From contig JAHFWL010001298.1 of NCBI GenBank assembly GCA_021292165.1, positions 62,001-126,000 on the forward strand: a stretch of DNA of 64,000 nt. Direction: 5' to 3'. The notes beneath the pieces are model-generated. The model ran no database searches, was not told where the DNA came from, and saw nothing but the letters and a program-made list of their open reading frames with translations. The translations under genes and the position numbers were made by a program. Positions 1 through 10,492 of this stretch are shown here, in pieces. Numbering within the stretch: position 1 is the first letter of the stretch; the number at the start of each line of letters is the position of its first letter. Source of the stretch: Shinisaurus crocodilurus (taxonomy: Eukaryota; Chordata; Lepidosauria; Squamata; Shinisauridae).

Positions 1-894
1 AGTTGCGACTTCATTTTGGAATATACTGAAACAAGATGAGAAACAAACCCTACGTTGATATGACATTCAGTTACATTTCTATTTAAAGCTCCAAATACTC
101 ATTTGCAGAAGGTAGTAGAAACAAAACCTGATAACATCAACAAGAATATTTTCGTTGACATCAGTTGGGGTGGGAGGAAAGCATTTTCAGTAACTTAATG
201 CAAAACAACCCGGGCAAAAGAGATATTCGTGAACATGATGGACCAATTTAGGAGTCATCGCCCTTTTAACTGGGTAACTCTGAGAAGTTCAGAGGAGGGT
301 GGCAGCACCCACAACTAATGAAAAAAAGTCAAAACAGTGTGAAGTCTACATCAGAATAAATAGACAATTATTTTACATATTGTACTGTACGTCGATGCAA
401 GCCACTTGACACATGTGGCATAAGTATGTTACTCACCCAGGCCAATGAGTACCACAAAGTCATAGACAAGAGAGGCCAAAACAGCAACCATCGCTATGTT
501 AAGCCAATTGACTGCCTTGAATAAAATAGTACGATCAGGGGAGATATATGTGAATAGCTGTTGTTGCACTCAGTCTCACAGCAAACCTTTCAGAGGTCTT
601 GAATGAATGAACCACCAAATTGCCGCCCTCCCGTGATGTAAAATGTTAAAAGTCAGTCTCCGGTTTGACCATGCATAATTTCAATCACAATCTCTCCTGG
701 CTGCACTTTAGTACCCTAATCCAATGTTTTCCTAAAAGACAGGACTTCTGATGGGGCGGGGTGGGTGGGGACAAGGAGCACCTTTCGTTGCAAAGACTTC
801 AATGGAATAATCAGCTCCAGGGATGTGTGGAGCTTCTGTTCCTTTGAGGTAAACAGAAAAAGTTGCGTAGGAGCTCTGCATCCACGCAGAAGAT
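1..894. other. Mostly single-copy-looking sequence
   Basis: No repeat family was recognised here. The only item worth separate mention is a short hydrophobic reading frame with a splice-donor-like end on the minus strand at 437-557. Other short open frames near 716-965 overlap on both strands and show no domain or codon signature. Confidence 0.4.
437..557 (-). CDS. Possible internal coding exon, hydrophobic (speculative)
   Basis: On the minus strand a 47-codon frame between stops encodes a peptide with the membrane-helix-like stretch NIAMVAVLASLVYDFVVLIG. At its 3' end the sequence GG|gtgagt (plus 431-438) is a consensus splice donor, and an AG lies just before 557. The acceptor has a poor pyrimidine tract. 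The protein is not recognised. It could be an exon of a membrane protein or a chance hydrophobic frame; only the donor and the hydrophobicity are seen, and the exon assignment is inference. Confidence 0.2.
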
Positions 895-1376
895 ATGACT
901 GGAACAAGGGCTTTCACAGATATACAGCCTGGCAGTCAGATGAGAGTACAGCAGCCATGACGTGAATTGTTCTTTAAACCTGGGTCACACAGTCTTCGTC
1001 GATATCCATCATCATACAGGGATCCCTGATTCCACACGGAGTAGCATATTAGCTGAGAAGTTAGGCAATGCTTTCTCAGGGCCATGAGTGAATGTGTGTT
1101 TCGCACAGTGTAAACACACAGCAGAGGCCCACCAACCACTATGGCCTCCCGCTTTGACTCATTGTCTGCCACATGTTACGGAGCACCTGCTGCCTTGCTT
1201 CCACAGTTCCCATCTGTGTAGCTAATCATTTTGCATGAAGGGGCACTGGCACGATTGATTGATTGATTGATCTGATTTGTACCCTGCTTTTCTACCACAC
1301 ACAAAAAAATGGCACTCAAGGCAGCTATTCACTTTATAAGAGCCAGTGTGGCGTAGTGGTGAGAGTGTTGGACTGG
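895..1376 (+). repeat. Direct repeat copy A1 (482 bp)
   Basis: This block matches 2604-3094 in the same orientation with about 5% mismatches by eye, plus length differences in a GATT run and an AC run. It contains a LINE-like tail in reverse sense (gatttgtaccctgc... after the GATT run, about 1253-1335) and the first 35 bp of a Sauria-type SINE. Similarity stops abruptly at 1376 inside the SINE head, where the SGNH-bearing segment begins. Confidence 0.9.
1342..1376 (+). mobile_element. Truncated Sauria-type SINE head
   Basis: Only the tRNA-like 5' part (agccagtgtggcgtagtggt...) is present. The SINE is cut at gttggactgg, and the rest of an equivalent SINE is found after the second repeat copy at 3095. 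Confidence 0.8.
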
Positions 1377-2603
1377 ACCACTTACGCTTTGGGACACATT
1401 CCTTCAGGATAGGAGCTGCTTCCACGGCGGTTGCCTTGGGTTTGCCTGCGACGCAGGTCCAGGCAGTGGGAAGGTGGCGTTCACGAGCTTATGTTCGCAA
1501 GCTGCCATGAGCGGTACTGCTGCTTCCTTCCTTGTGTTTTCCAGGTGCCAACTGGGGGCGGAGGCATACTCGAATCTTGGTCTGTGGACACAGCTTCATC
1601 TTCTGGGTAGCCCGGAGAGCAGCTACGTCTGGTTTGGGACCGAACTTGGGCATCAGTCACATGGCCGACATCCAATGGCTGGGTCGGCGTGGCTTGCGGT
1701 GGCACGGCCTCCTCCCGCTGCTGTTTGGCTCTGGCGTGGTGCGCCAGCCCCCTCATGTGCCGGTCGTACATTTGGGTGGAAATGATTTAGGCTTGCTCAA
1801 GAGCAAGGCCTTGATTGAGCAAGTGTTGTCAGACCTTGCGGTGGTGCAGCATCGTTGGCCAGGAGTTTGGGTGCTCTGGTCTAACATGCTGCCACGTTTT
1901 CATTGGCGTTGTGCCATGTCTCACCAGCGGCTGCACAAGGCAGTGCGCAAGGTGAATTCGCAGATAGGCAGGGGCCTGGGAGGGAGAGACTTTACGATAC
2001 CTCATCCCGATATCTCCTTGGCCAGGAGGGAGCTGTACAGAGAGGATGGGGTTCAACTGTCATCCTTTGGGCTGGACATCTATTTGGAGGATCTGTGAAG
2101 GGCCCTGCTGGGATTTCTTCCATCAGGTGGGGGAGAGGAGACTAAGTAACCTTGTCTCTCTCGGTGGCGGTTAAGTGATGGATTAGGCAGTTTTACGGGC
2201 TCGGTGATCATCCTATGGCACCTTTCAGGTGAGAGGCGTGCCTGAGGCTCCTTCCGCCAACTGTCTCACGGCTCGGGACTGCAGAGACAAGGCCGTCTCT
2301 GAGGTCTTCCTGCTTCAGCTGCCAGTACCTCACAGTCTGGTCGAGGCTGACTGTAGGAAAGACCTTCCAGCACCGTGTGGTGTTAAGCAAGGCGGGGATG
2401 ACCTGGCGGCCGTCACCCTCCTTGCTGGATGTTTCGCCCTATCGCAATAGTGACCGGCTGATAGCCGGTGTAATTAGTACCCACACTTTTCCCCTTCGTA
2501 GATCCCCTATTGATGATGATTCAATAAATGTGGCCCATTACTTTTACCACAATTTGTACCCTACAATTGTGTCTGAGTCGTTATTTCTCCTCTACGCGCG
2601 CAA
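1377..2603 (+). mobile_element. Segment between direct repeats, probable DIRS/Ngaro-like remnant
   Basis: This 1227-bp segment has higher GC than its flanks and lies exactly between the two copies of the direct repeat. It contains an SGNH-hydrolase-like frame (1532-2098) preceded by a pyrimidine-rich stretch ending ttttccag, and an AATAAA signal at about 2523. No tyrosine recombinase, reverse transcriptase or gag frame is visible, so if it comes from a tyrosine-recombinase retrotransposon it is only a 3' part. It could also be a spliced or retroposed copy of a transcript carrying that domain. Confidence 0.45.
1532..2098 (+). CDS. SGNH-hydrolase-like ORF of retrotransposon type, probably inactive
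   Basis: The 188-codon open frame has the block order of SGNH/GDSL hydrolases: GHS near residue 19 (nucleophile Ser block), HLGGND at about 80-85 (Gly and Asn blocks), and YREDGVQLSSFG near 169-179 where the family has a DxxH motif. The expected His is a Gln here (CAA), so the catalytic dyad looks broken although the frame has no internal stop. ATG is lacking at the 5' edge; the frame becomes homologous-looking just after ttttccag (1541-1544), which suggests an exon starting at 1545 rather than a true start codon. Known family context: vertebrate DIRS/Ngaro elements carry such hydrolase domains. It ends in TGA at 2096 and an AATAAA follows about 425 bp later. Assignment to the retrotransposon class is inference. 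Confidence 0.6.
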   Translation: MCFPGANWGRRHTRILVCGHSFIFWVARRAATSGLGPNLGISHMADIQWLGRRGLRWHGLLPLLFGSGVVRQPPHVPVVHLGGNDLGLLKSKALIEQVLSDLAVVQHRWPGVWVLWSNMLPRFHWRCAMSHQRLHKAVRKVNSQIGRGLGGRDFTIPHPDISLARRELYREDGVQLSSFGLDIYLEDL

Positions 2604-3094
2604 ATGACTGGAACAGGGGCCTTCACAGATATACAACCTGGCAGTCAGATGTGAGTATGACAGCCATGATGTGAATTGTTCTTTAAACCTGGGTCACACA
2701 GTCTTTGTGGAGATCCATCATCATCCAGGGATCCCTGATTCCACACGGAGTAGCATATTAGCTGATAAGTTAGGCAATGCTTTCTCAGGGCCACGAGCGA
2801 ATGTGTGTTTTGCACAGTATAAACACACAACAGAGGCCCACCAACCACTATGGCCTCCCACTTTGATTCATTGTCTGCCACATGTTACAGAGCACCTGCT
2901 GCCTTGCTTCCACAGTTCCCATCTGTGTAGCTAATCATTTTGCATGAAGGGGCACTGGCACGATTGATTGATTGATTGATTGATTGATTTGATTTGTACC
3001 CTGCCTTTCTACCACACACACAAAAAATGGCACTCAAGGCAGCTATTCACTTTATAAGAGCCAGTGTGGCGTAGTGGTGAGAGTGTTGGACTGG
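2604..3094 (+). repeat. Direct repeat copy A2 (491 bp)
   Basis: Second copy of 895-1376, starting at atgactggaaca. It is longer because of a longer GATT run (about 2962-2992) and AC run. After its end the Sauria SINE continues intact, so this copy preserves the original junction while the first copy is interrupted. Confidence 0.9.
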
Positions 3095-3300
3095 GACTCA
3101 GGAGATCTGGGTTCTAGTCCCTGCTCTGCCATGAAACTCACTGGGTGACTTTGGGCCAGTCACTGACTCTCAGCCTAACCTACCTCACAAGGTTGTTGTG
3201 AGGGTAAAATGGAGAGGAGGAGGAGGATTATGTAAGCCGCCTTGGATTCCTTGCAGGAAAAAAGGGGGGGTATAAATGTAATAAAGAAATAAAGAAATAA
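3059..3300 (+). mobile_element. Sauria-type SINE, near full length
   Basis: A tRNA-like head (gtggcgtagtggtgagagtg as A-box region and gggttctagtcc as B-box) is followed by the body (ctgggtgactttgggccagt) and the tail block taagccgccttggattcc, ending in AAATAA units. Other copies in this window lie at 16160, 21250, 31680, 46280 and 59366. Confidence 0.9.
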
Positions 3301-4435
3301 GACCCTTTGAATGGGATGAGAGAGATACTAGGCCCAATGGAGAGAGAGAGAGATGTGGCATCTCAAGGGCTAACAAATTTATTCTGGCATAAGCCTGTGT
3401 GGACTATAGACCACTTCATCGGATGGCTGAAGTGTCATCAAGAGTTTCAGGTAGCCGCAGCCTTTAATCAGCCTGTGCAATCTTCCAACTGTGTCAGCCC
3501 CTGCAAGGCATCTTCTACCATGGGCTGAAGTCAGCCTGGATTAGCCTTTGGCATGCAACAGAACAACTCCAAATTTAAACAATAACATCATCATCATCAT
3601 CATCATCATCATCATTATTATTATTATTATTGCTGTTGTTGAGTATGATGTTTTGTTGTGGTGGTGGTATTCCACAAACTGATCCTCATTGAATTCTGAC
3701 TTTTCCAAAGGCTGGTGAGGTTGGAAGACAGCGGGAGTAGATGAAAAACGACACCTGCTAAATACTGCAAGAGTCTTGAGAACAAGCCCCTCTCTTAAAG
3801 TGCGTGCTTGGTTTTCTTCTTTGCTTTCTGCGCTCCCTGAAATTGGCAGAGACACTGTTATTCTCACTCCATGCACGAAACATGAGGTTCTAGGTCAGCT
3901 ACCAGTCTCCTCTCCCCACACAGAAGTATGACTAGTGTACTGGGCTGTTCAGAGTGTAATCAAAAGTGCCTTGAAAATTCAAAACATGCCTCTCCCCCCC
4001 ACTTTTTGGTGGGCACAAGATGATTGTCTCAGCTAGATGTCCTGGATCTGGTAAATACTAATTTCCATACAGCCTTCTAATCAGCATTAGGACAAAAAAA
4101 TGTCCGCTTCATTCCAGATGGTGCAAAGCAGAATATCAGGTAGTCCAGGTTTTAGCGACAAACCAATGTGTATTAATGCTCCTAATGCTGATAGTTGGTC
4201 ATTTTGTCTGATGAAATCCCAGATTCAGCTGTCATTGGAATTAACACAAACCCGGTAAGCACAACCTTTTTGGCCCCGGGGGCCGCATCAGGAGTCTGCC
4301 GTAGTGCAACGGGTTGCACATGTGTACATACAGGCACACACACAGGCACATACATGCATACACACACCCATACACACACTCGCAGACACGGCTTCCCCTA
4401 GTTTGCATTAGCCAGGGAACCCGTTCCTTTACCTC
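3301..4435. other. No gene; microsatellites only
   Basis: Contains the CAT/ATT run at 3586-3632, an interrupted AC/ACAT run at about 4320-4383 and a short hAT-terminus-like stretch near 4262 (ctttttggccccgggggcc). Nothing else is recognised. Confidence 0.5.
3586..3632. repeat. (CAT)n/(ATT)n microsatellite
   Basis: About nine CAT units pass directly into ATT units. Confidence 0.95.
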
Positions 4436-4645
4436 CAGGGGAGGCTGGTGACTCCTGTGTCCGTGGGGCTCCTTATCCATTGCAGCTGTTATTCTGAGCT
4501 TTATAGGAGCTATCCATGGTGCTGTACTCCATCCCCAAAATAGGTTCACCGCCATAGAGCACCATGGCTAGCTCCTACAGAGCTCAGAATAAAAGCTGCA
4601 ATGGATAAAGGCCCCCACTGACACAGGAGTCACCAGCTTCCCCTG
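4436..4645. mobile_element. Foldback element, hAT-like
   Basis: Imperfect inverted repeat of about 100 bp per arm, starting caggggaggctggtgactcc and ending with its complement. The flanking 8-mers (tttacctc and cttacccg) match at five of eight positions, a weak TSD. Its core (ccaaaataggttcaccgcc) recurs inside the element cut by the right window edge at 63773. Confidence 0.7.
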
Positions 4646-5245
4646 CTTACCCGGAGAGATCGGAGATAAGGGAATGACTTCCCTCGCTACTGCTAGCAAG
4701 GTGAATCCCAGGCTTTCCCTAGCTAGTGCTAACAAGGGAAACTCTGGGTGGGGCCCCCACGGCTCCGTGGGCAGCACTGGAAGTGGCCAAGGGTTGTGCA
4801 CCCCTTCTCTAAATACACCAGTGTGCATGAGCACACAACCTCTCCTGTGCAAGAGGTCTTCCACTTTTGACTTTGATGGAGGATGCAGTAGTAAGATTAA
4901 ACGAAGAGCGATTAAATGAATAGGAAGATGTGGCAAACAAGGAGACACCATGTGTGCATGCAAGCCCCCAGACCCACAGACGGTGACTGACTCAGGACAG
5001 TTCTGATTTTGGACCCTGACTATTTGCAGCCCGATCCCCAGGGAAACTGCTCCCATCCCAAAACCAAAGTGATTGTGGAAGGAAATACGTGAGACAAATA
5101 TAAGAAAATAACACATCTAGGTTTCTTAGCAGTGATGTCATGAAATGGGTCAAACAAACCATTTCATTTCTCAACTCATGAGACCACCACTATATGGCTT
5201 CCTTTCCTTAACCACTGTCCCACCACACCCCATCTAAAAATCCCT
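4646..5245. other. No recognisable feature
   Basis: The region gives only short overlapping open frames on both strands without domain signatures. Confidence 0.4.
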
Positions 5246-5310
5246 AGTATCAATATGGACTAGGATCAAGTTAGCCCTGCTAACTTGATCCTAGTCCATA
5301 TTCATGATAC
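5246..5310. repeat. Inverted repeat, 28-bp arms
   Basis: The arms gtatcaatatggactaggat... and its complement are separated by only five bases. The right arm ends in a 13-bp motif (atattcatgatac, 5298-5310) that is repeated directly at 5960-5972, beyond the LTR-like block. Confidence 0.85.
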
Positions 5311-5959
5311 CCCTGTGAGGGATTGAGGCCTACACAAGATTGAGTTTGTTGAAGCCTGAAGGCCCAAACACTTCCCTCGAGTAGTTGAAGCCTGAAGGCC
5401 CAAACACTTGGATGGGAGGGGGAGTTTGAGAGTTTTAGTTTACCCAATAGAAGTTAAGAATTAGATCTCCTATTCAAGGTCACATAATTATAACCTTCCA
5501 TTCCTGGGAAGGCTATATATGTGGGTGGGGTGTGGTCAGCTAGCAGTTAGTGCTGGGAGAGAGCTAGAAGCAGAAGCAGAGAAACAGCAGAGAGAGACCA
5601 GCAGAGAGAGAAAGAGAAACTGGCTGCATAGGAGATAGGTAGTCTGAAGTTAATCTAGAGAACATTGGATTGTTTGTTTGTTTTATTTTATCATACTTGC
5701 TTTTGATTTATAACCACTCTATTAAGTAAATACCCTAATATTATAAGTAAAGTGCTGTTGTTTACCCTGGAGTTTGGAGTGACTTATTCACCACGCCTAA
5801 AGCCTTCACCCACGTTACTGGAGGAAGGAGGCAAAGGACTGGATCTCCTAGAGAGGGAGAGTCTTTGGGAAGAGGCAGAGATCTTCCAAAGGGCAGATCA
5901 AGGGGTCCCTGCAGTAGCGGAACCTTGACCCCCCCCCAAAAAAAACACAGATATTCATG
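5311..5959 (+). mobile_element. LTR-like block with A-rich end
   Basis: The block starts with TGTGAGGG, has an internal 25-bp tandem duplication (5348-5372 and 5384-5409), a TATA-like ctatatatg near 5511, purine-rich sequence and an A-rich 3' end (caaaaaaaaacacag). A 13-bp direct repeat (5298-5310 and 5960-5972) encloses it. The promoter-like layout suggests a solo LTR; the A-rich end and longer flanking repeat suggest retroposition of such a sequence. No coding part is present. Confidence 0.45.
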
Positions 5960-6929
5960 ATATTCATGATACCTAGCCCATTCATGATACCCCCCCAAAA
6001 AAAAAAACACAGATTTTTCATGAGTGAAAAATATGTGTCCCAAAGGAGGGTGTCCACTATTTTCATACTCTGTTGGCAAGATAGAAAAAGGGTATAGAGA
6101 TCATTTCCTTCTGTGGTCTGCTATATACAAAGTAAACCCATGCTCAGAAGCACCTGCTACGGTATATGTCTATCAGTCAAAGGTCCAACTTGAAATCTTT
6201 GCCGCTGCTGTTGTTTCTATCAATGGTTTTGCTCGTTCTGTTCAAAACAGCCAGTCAGTTGATATGCTAAATATCTGGAAGCCACACTGCCGGCAAAACA
6301 CTTTGCTGCACTCACAAAGTAAAATGTTATTTTAACTCATGCACAGAAAAGGATTTTTATTATGAGAGGGAGGGAGGTACACACACACACACACACACAA
6401 TCACCAAGATGAGATTTGCTATTATGTGAATGGTAAGAAAATGACCAATACCAACTAATAGCTGTATCTCAATCTAAGAGGTTTGTAGCTTTTATGACCT
6501 TGTCACAGAATGCTTGATACTAATGGGAGCTACAAGCTGGAAACCTAATGGCTTCCACCAAAGACTTATGATAATCTCAGGGTGGTGGATGATGAGCAAA
6601 TAACAGCGAAAGCATAATGAAATGTATGTTTTTATGTCCTTGCTAGGAAAGTTAAAGCTATAAACATTGACTGCACTAAGAGCAATGGTGTCTATTGCCA
6701 TTGATTAATACATTGTGGCGAAGAATGATAGGGAGATTGCCACAAGAAGAAGTCCTGTTTCCCTCTAATCTCCATCTTCAATGCTTCTGTTGGTTCTAAA
6801 GGTATTTATTGTGCGCTCGTGATCCCTCACTCACAGAAGTTTGCAGGTCCTTTATACAATGCCGTCATTCTCCAGGGCCTCTCCCATGGTTTCCAGCCAT
6901 TTTCATGGCTTTTTAGACCAAGGAAAGTG
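5960..6929. other. No gene; short tandem duplication and AC run
   Basis: The motif C(n)A(n)cacagat occurs at about 5932-5951 and again at 5990-6014 with intervening attcatgatac units. A (AC)n run lies at 6379-6399. No family is recognised in the rest. Confidence 0.5.
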
Positions 6930-7165
6930 CAGTAGTATCTTGGATTAGCGATTTGCTATTCGCAGCCATTTTAAACTAGGTTGCCGTGGTTTTTTACACT
7001 AAAAGTGTAGCGCGGGGTCCCGTCGCGTCACTTCCTGGCAGCCGGAAGTGATGTGACGGGACCCCGTGCAGCCAGCAAGGTGGATCGAGTGGTGCAGGGA
7101 TTCGGGCCTTTGGGGGGGGGGCTCGCCAAGAAAAGGCGAGCAAAGCAAAGCACCCCCCAAAGGTC
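6930..7165 (-). mobile_element. Tigger/pogo-like element, GC-rich, one end only
   Basis: The left end cagtagtatcttggatt matches the TIR of the elements at 20755, 35379, 48878 and 54199. The interior has a 52-bp GC-rich palindrome at 7014-7065 (gtcccgtcgcgtcacttcc and its complement), also seen in the elements at 48878, 51596 and 53102. The right TIR was not found, so the end coordinate is approximate. Confidence 0.6.
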
Positions 7166-7267
7166 GGCTGAACACCCCTAGACTTGTAAGAACAAACCCT
7201 AGAACAAACCGTTGTTTCTTATCATTGTTTCTGAGGGCAAATGCAGACCATTGTGACTCACAACGAC

Positions 7268-7339
7268 CTGGGTTCAGATGACATGACAAACAACGGTTGC
7301 CTGTTATCATTGTTTGCTTGTCGTGTCGTCCAAACCCAG
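7268..7339. repeat. Inverted repeat (MITE-like)
   Basis: The arms begin ctgggttcagatgacatgac and end with the approximate complement gtcgtccaaacccag. A related palindrome lies at 33917-34038. Confidence 0.7.
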
Positions 7340-7547
7340 TCATAGAAAGGCAAAGAAGGCAAACCCCTGGGGAAAAAAGCTTGTGTAAAGGATGCTCTCT
7401 TCCTCCCGAAAAGAAAACGGAAGAAGAAGCCTTGGTAAAGCGCTGGGTTAAACGTCTCACATAGAGAACCCATTAGTGTGCACACCTAAGACAGTTCCAA
7501 ATAGTGCAGATCATACGCTTATAATTTTTACTTATTTTGTGTTTCAA

Positions 7548-8066
7548 CAGGGGTGGGGAACTGTATGTGGGGTGGGGGGAAATGCCCCACCACTGAGCTC
7601 TCCGTGGGCCGGATGATGTCAGGGCTGGGGCCATTACCCCTGATATTGGGCCATGCCCCCCAAATCACCCAGTCCCTGGCCGAAATGCCGGCTGGAGCAC
7701 CTCCAGCCGGCGCCTTGGTCAGGAACCTGGTTTCGCTGCATGCGGGTTTCCCCTGGGCAGGGGAAGCCAGTGTGCAGAAAAGCCAGATCCCTGGCCAAGG
7801 AACCAGCTGGAGGAGCATACCTGGTGCCTCGGTCAGGTGGCTTTGCCTGCCCCATGTCTCCCCCCATTGGGGACATGTGCACAATGCTCATCCTCCAAAT
7901 TGGGAGGGCAACTAGCACCCTAAGGGGGATCCCCATTGTTATCTCCGATTAGAGAACAGAGATAAAAGTAGGGATTCCTGTCTCTGCCAGCCTCCAGAGG
8001 TGAGGCTTCAGGAAGGGAGAGAGGCCTTACCTGAGGGCCCCGTGAGCCAGAGGTTCCCTATCCCTG
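7548..8066. mobile_element. Non-autonomous hAT-like element (519 bp)
   Basis: The TIRs are caggggtggggaac at the left and, reversed, cagggatagggaac at the right. The flanking 8-mers tgtttcaa (7540-7547) and tgttacaa (8067-8074) match at seven of eight positions. The interior has no transposase frame; open frames on both strands reflect GC-rich sequence. Confidence 0.8.
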
Positions 8067-8223
8067 TGTTACAAGCTCAGGTCACTATTATTCTCACTTT
8101 ATTGACTCAAGCAAATTGACTTCTTCCACAAGGCTACCCCAACTAAGAAGCTGTAGTCAAATCAAATTGTACTTTTATTCAAAACCAGATTTTTTTTAAT
8201 GATACTGAAATGTATGTTATTTT

Positions 8224-8253
8224 TATGTATGTATGTATGTATGTATGTATGTA
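8224..8253. repeat. (TATG)n microsatellite
   Basis: Tandem GTAT units inside the 3' end of the antisense L2-like LINE. Confidence 0.95.
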
Positions 8254-8254
8254 T

Positions 8255-8800
8255 TTAAATATGTATAAGCTGTCTTTCCGGACCAAGTACACCCAAGGCA
8301 GAGAACAAAAGAGAAGTATAAAAAATGCAATAATATATTTTAAAAATTAAAAATACAAACAGTCAACAATACCTTGAAATATAATTCAGCCAGTATAAAA
8401 CATCCCCAGGTCCATAGCAATAAAACACATCAGTTAAAAGCCATCCCAAACAGGTGGGTTTACACAACCCCAGATGCCTTGGGACTCAGAAGGAGTGCCA
8501 TAAGGTAGGGACCATGGCTTAGATTGGTATGTAGTGCATACCAATCTAACTGATCTTAAAGGTGTGCCCTAATGTTGATCTTAAAGCATGTGCAGGTTCA
8601 TATGGGTGCAGGCAGTCCTTCAAATACCCTGGCCCCAAACCATTTAGGGCTTTAAAGGCCAAAACCAGCACTGTGAACTGAGTCCTGGTAACAAGTGCAA
8701 CTGGTACAAAATTAGTGTAATATGTTCTGACCATCTGGTCCCCAACAGGTTTCTGTCTCATCTTCAAAGGCAGCCCCAATATGGAGATTTCTTCCTCAGT
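8255..8800 (-). mobile_element. L2-like LINE 3' fragment
   Basis: Read on the minus strand, the right half encodes FKALNGLGPGYLKD and neighbouring C-terminal residues typical of L2-clade ORF2. The left half is the AT-rich 3' part. Frames are broken. It ends just before the hAT-like element at 8815. Confidence 0.75.
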
Positions 8801-8814
8801 CTATTTGTATCACC

Positions 8815-9118
8815 CAGGGCTGGCCCTACCATGAGGCAGAGTGAGGCAGCCGCCTCAGGCAGCAGATGCTCAGGAGTAGCAACAGCAGGCCCCCAGCTGT
8901 TCCTCCTCATCCTTCCAGCCATTCCCGACTGTTGGAGGGTAGAACCGCATATGCCCCAGGACTTGTCCTGGACCCCCCTAAACTAGGCTGCTGCCTCAGG
9001 TGCGGTGAAGGATCCTGTCCTGTTACCTGCCAGTCCAGTTGGTTTCAGTACAAGGAATAGGGAGGGGGTGCCATCTTGTCGTTCGCCTCAGGTAGCAAAA
9101 TGTCTTGGTCCAGCCCTG
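8815..9118. mobile_element. Non-autonomous hAT-like element (304 bp)
   Basis: The TIRs are cagggctggcc and its near complement ggtccagccctg. The flanks gtatcacc (8807-8814) and atatcacc (9119-9126) form an 8-bp TSD with one mismatch. The interior is rich in gcctcagg repeats and has no transposase. Confidence 0.85.
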
Positions 9119-9283
9119 ATATCACCTGTCCTAATGAAGAGTTATGGAGAACTCAAAAGCTAGCACAGTCTTGTGTGTGACATTTTAGTTGGTCCTAATA
9201 AAAGTATTGCCCAACTGCGGATCAAGTAGATGGCTTTTCAAAGACTTTTGCGTCTGTTGTTAGTTCTGTAAATTAATGTGAAC

Positions 9284-9480
9284 ACAGGAATACAAGAAAC
9301 TGCCTTATCCTGCGGCAGACCTTTGGTCCCTCTAGTCCAGTATGGTCGACACTGACTGCCAGCAGCTCTCCAGGGTTTTAGGCAGGATTCTTTCCGAGCT
9401 CTACCTGGAGATGCCGGGGATTGAACCTGGGACCTTCTGCATGTAAAGCAGGGGCTCTGCCACTGAGCTATGGCCCCTTC
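9284..9480 (-). mobile_element. tRNA-Ala-derived SINE
   Basis: On the minus strand the head reads as a tRNA-Ala-like sequence with an A box (tagctcagtggcagagc) and B box (ggttcaatcc). The body follows and ends near caggaatacaagaaactgcc. A second copy lies at 47983-48178. The cloverleaf is mutated and continuous with the SINE body, so it is not a functional tRNA gene. Confidence 0.85.
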
Positions 9481-10364
9481 TTTCTGTTGCCACTGACGGC
9501 TTCTGGGATTCTTTTCAAGAGAGGAATATACTAATTAATTATAATTGCTTTAAAAAAAAAAAAATCCAAATAGCATGAAACAGTGTGCCAGTTGTCATGT
9601 GACCATTTGAACAAGCAGAACAAGAAATATGGGGGGAAATGACAAAGGAAGGGCATAAAAACCCTAAAGTAATTACGTACAATGAAGTATCTCTTCCAAA
9701 TACACATCATATCAACAGGAATGCCATTTTAAGATGGCTTGACAATCTTAGCAAATCCATACACATGCAAGTTAGGCTCGCGATAAATGAAGCGAATAGG
9801 AAGCGCGGCCATAAAAACAATCAAGTGAAGTACTACGGATAATAGAAGCTGGACACAAATCTCTGCAAACCTTTGGAAAGAGATTGCAACTCTTGAAATA
9901 TTTATAAAAGACACCGAACTAATCAGCCATTTAATGGGCAATCCTATAAAATGAGGAACGGTGGAAGGCTGCTATCTGGAGATAAATGGGTTTTATTTCC
10001 TCGTGGTGTTTGTGAATTTTAAAAGGACATAGGAGGATTAAAAAAAAAATTGGGGAGGAGAGAGAACTGTTAGGAAAATTGTCCTTTGCTGCGACTAGAA
10101 TAGAATAACACTGGGGAATAAAGATAACTGTTGGAATTGATGATTATTATATGGTATTTATATAGAAATTGTAACCCAACAGTAAGATTAGTTTAGCCAT
10201 TCTTTAAAAGTTTCTTGGGTAGGAAAAAGGCAGCTGTTCTAAAATGCTTTGGGCTCCTATAAAAAGCCATTTCGATGCACCATGTCCCCATGTTTGCACA
10301 CAACTCTGGAAACCTGAGCCCTGTTACCTCTGGCCAGTACAGATAACGGAGCTCAGGCATACAC
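9481..10364. other. Single-copy-looking sequence, possible conserved non-coding element
   Basis: The stretch 9590-9960 contains no repeat family. It is AT-rich with isolated CpGs and homeobox- or GATA-like words (gcgataaatg, gcggccataaaaac, taattacg). This resembles vertebrate conserved non-coding elements in composition only; conservation cannot be judged from one sequence. Confidence 0.3.
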
Positions 10365-10492
10365 TAGGGTTGCCTTCCCCAACCTGGTGCCTTCCAGATG
10401 TTTTGGACTTCAACTCCCATCAGCCCTGGCTAATGGTCAGGAATGCTAGCAGTTGTAGTCCAAAACATTTGGAGTGCACCAGGCTGCCCTCA
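10365..10492. mobile_element. hAT-like foldback MITE
   Basis: A palindromic element with the arm words ccttccagatgttttggact and tagtccaaaacatttgga. Related copies lie at 20411 and 26809. No TSD could be fixed. Confidence 0.7.

Noticed and set aside
9400..9480. tRNA-Ala gene on the minus strand
   Set aside because: The tRNA-like sequence has mutated stems and is continuous with a SINE body that recurs at 47983.
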